DNA of 64,000 bases, taken from positions 2,728,001-2,792,000 of the forward strand of contig NZ_CP057483.1 of assembly GCF_013836145.1 (NCBI RefSeq). Direction: 5' to 3'. Source of the stretch: Citrobacter sp. RHB25-C09 (GTDB lineage Bacteria; Pseudomonadota; Gammaproteobacteria; Enterobacterales; Enterobacteriaceae). The notes beneath the pieces are model-generated. The model saw only the letters and a program-made list of their open reading frames with translations. It made no database searches and was not told the origin of the DNA. Every line of letters starts with the position of its first letter. Within the stretch, counting starts at the first letter, position 1. The position numbers were made by a program, and so were the translations under genes. Below, in pieces: positions 62,873 to 64,000 of the stretch.

Positions 62873-64000
62873 TCATGAACGGTGATATCCGCCGCCAAGG
62901 GCGCTGGTGAGCTGTATGGACGCATCTAGCCATTGGCCCTGTAAAATCAGGCCGTTACCTTGTTCACGCAGGGCAGGAATTTTCGCCTGACTGACCCGCG
63001 AACCGGCGATTATTCCGGCGTTAAAGCGCGCCTGCGCCAGTGTGACCACCCGCTGTGCGTCATGCTCGATCTGTTGCTGGTACTGATTTTTCTGCTCCAG
63101 CGTATCTACCTGACTGGCCGTCCGCACGACATCGTTCACCGCATCGACGACCGCTTTGTTGTAATTCGCGATCGAAAGATTGCTCTGCGCCTGGGCAATA
63201 TCCAGGCCGGCATTCAACCTCCCGCTGTCAAAGATCGGTAACGTCAATCCGGCGGTCACCCCCATTTGCTGCGCGGAACTGCGGAACAGATCGCTTAAGT
63301 GCAGAGCATCCTGTTGCAGGAAAGCCATCAGGTTAATGTCCGGGTAAAACGCGGCTTTTGCGGCATCAACGCTGCTCAGGGAAGATTCGATGTACCAGTG
63401 CGCCGCTTGCAAATCCGCACGGCGCGCCAGCAGGTCATAGCCCAGTTGCGTCGGCAACTGGCTTTCTACCTTCGGTAGCGTCACCGGATGTAATTTCAGT
63501 GAGCTCGACTGTGCGTTGGTTAACGCGCTCAGGCGGGCTTCAATAACCTTCATTTTGCCGGCGACATCATTTAGCTGCTGCTGGGTTTTGCTGTCATCAA
63601 TATCCGTCTCAACGCCTTCCACGGAGGAGGTGATCCCGTTTTGATAGAGCTGGCGGTCAGAATGGATAATATTTTTCTGCTCCTGCTCAATCTGCGTTAG
63701 CAGTTTGCTTAGCGACGCCTGGGTTTGCCACTCCCAGTACAGCCGTGTAACGCTGCTGGCCAGAAGCTGGCGGGTTTGTTCAAGTTCCGCTTCCCGCGCC
63801 CGAACCGCCCCGATTCTGGCTGTCACTTCCGCGCGATTTTTACCCCATAAATCGAGGTTCCACCCGGCGGTTAAGCCGAACGTGCCGTTGGTATACCAGG
63901 GACCGGTGGTCCCTGCTGCGGGGTCGGTAAGTGCAAAAGGCCCCATCAGCCCTTCAGCGGACATTTTCTGCCGCTCAACGTCGGCGGAAAAATCCAGCTG
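62873..64000 (-). CDS. mdtQ: MdtQ-like outer-membrane efflux channel (5' end beyond window)
   Basis: The frame runs open to the right edge; 375 C-terminal residues are visible of an expected 470-480. It is a NodT/OprM-type TolC-like factor: repeated coiled-coil regions (RAREAELEQTRQLLASSVTRLYWEWQTQASL, SNLSIANYNKAVVDAVNDVVRTASQVDTLEQK), FYPDINLMAFLQQDALHLSDLF and ITVT-like VTAGLTLPIFDSGRLNAGL. The visible part has no stop or frameshift, whereas the K-12 copy is annotated as a pseudogene. The N-terminal lipoprotein signal cannot be seen here. Confidence 0.88.
   Translation of the reverse strand, partial: QLDFSADVERQKMSAEGLMGPFALTDPAAGTTGPWYTNGTFGLTAGWNLDLWGKNRAEVTARIGAVRAREAELEQTRQLLASSVTRLYWEWQTQASLSKLLTQIEQEQKNIIHSDRQLYQNGITSSVEGVETDIDDSKTQQQLNDVAGKMKVIEARLSALTNAQSSSLKLHPVTLPKVESQLPTQLGYDLLARRADLQAAHWYIESSLSSVDAAKAAFYPDINLMAFLQQDALHLSDLFRSSAQQMGVTAGLTLPIFDSGRLNAGLDIAQAQSNLSIANYNKAVVDAVNDVVRTASQVDTLEQKNQYQQQIEHDAQRVVTLAQARFNAGIIAGSRVSQAKIPALREQGNGLILQGQWLDASIQLTSALGGGYHRS

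Noticed and set aside
1..64000. CRISPR arrays, tRNA or rRNA genes, insertion sequences, prophage or integrase genes
   Set aside because: No regularly spaced repeats, no cloverleaf-like gene, no transposase or integrase frame and no terminal inverted repeats with target duplications were recognised on either strand.

Overview
The window is chromosomal DNA from a member of the Enterobacteriaceae. Gene order and protein sequences follow the E. coli K-12 region yegH-asmA-dcd-udk ... dld-pbpG-yohC-yohD-yohF-mdtQ almost gene for gene. The set of missing and extra genes fits a Citrobacter-like species best; this is inferred from remembered synteny, not from a database search. Nearly every long reading frame is intact and of the family's normal length. 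No rRNA, tRNA, insertion sequence, prophage or CRISPR array was seen.

Layout. 1-10.6 kb: yegH (cut by the left edge), the leftward udk-dcd-asmA genes, the large diguanylate cyclase dgcE, alkA and the Hsp70-like yegD. 10.6-11.0 kb: a Sib/Ibs type I toxin-antitoxin locus. 11.0-22.0 kb: mdtABCD-baeSR, an RND/MFS drug efflux operon with its own two-component system, all joined by overlapping or abutting start and stop codons. 22-24.7 kb: the tRNA hydroxylation gene trhP (yegQ), the small RNA CyaR and the lipid kinase yegS. 24.7-30 kb: fbaB and the yegTUV operon with the GntR regulator yegW, a probable but uncharacterised nucleoside or ribosyl-compound catabolic module. 30.1-34.9 kb: an accessory wza-wzb-wzc-wecA-like cassette (polysaccharide export, tyrosine phosphatase and kinase, initiating transferase) with no glycosyltransferase, flippase or polymerase beside it. 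35.3-37.0 kb: thiMD behind a TPP riboswitch. 37.3 kb: rcnB without rcnRA. 37.7-43.0 kb: the yehDCBA chaperone-usher fimbrial operon and a yehE-like gene. 43.2-47.0 kb: mrp, metG, yehS. 47-50.6 kb: the BtsSR pyruvate-sensing system, the curli regulator mlrA and the tiny membrane protein yohO. 50.6-54.3 kb: the osmF-yehYXW ABC importer. 54.4-64 kb: a transporter-gene remnant, bglX, dld, a GNAT acetyltransferase, pbpG, yohC, yohD, yohF and mdtQ (cut by the right edge).

How the parts connect. Several modules concern the envelope: MdtABC-BaeSR efflux, the Wza/Wzc cassette, Yeh fimbriae, AsmA, PbpG, YohC, YohD and MdtQ. Two genes, dgcE and mlrA, belong to the c-di-GMP/curli control network. RNA-level control is visible at three places: the TPP riboswitch, CyaR with a CRP-like site placed at about -42.5, and the Sib/Ibs pair. 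Compared with K-12, synteny breaks (yegI-yegL, yegP, ogrK/yegR, gat genes, yegX, rcnRA, yehF-yehR) fall at the same joints where this genome carries its accessory genes.
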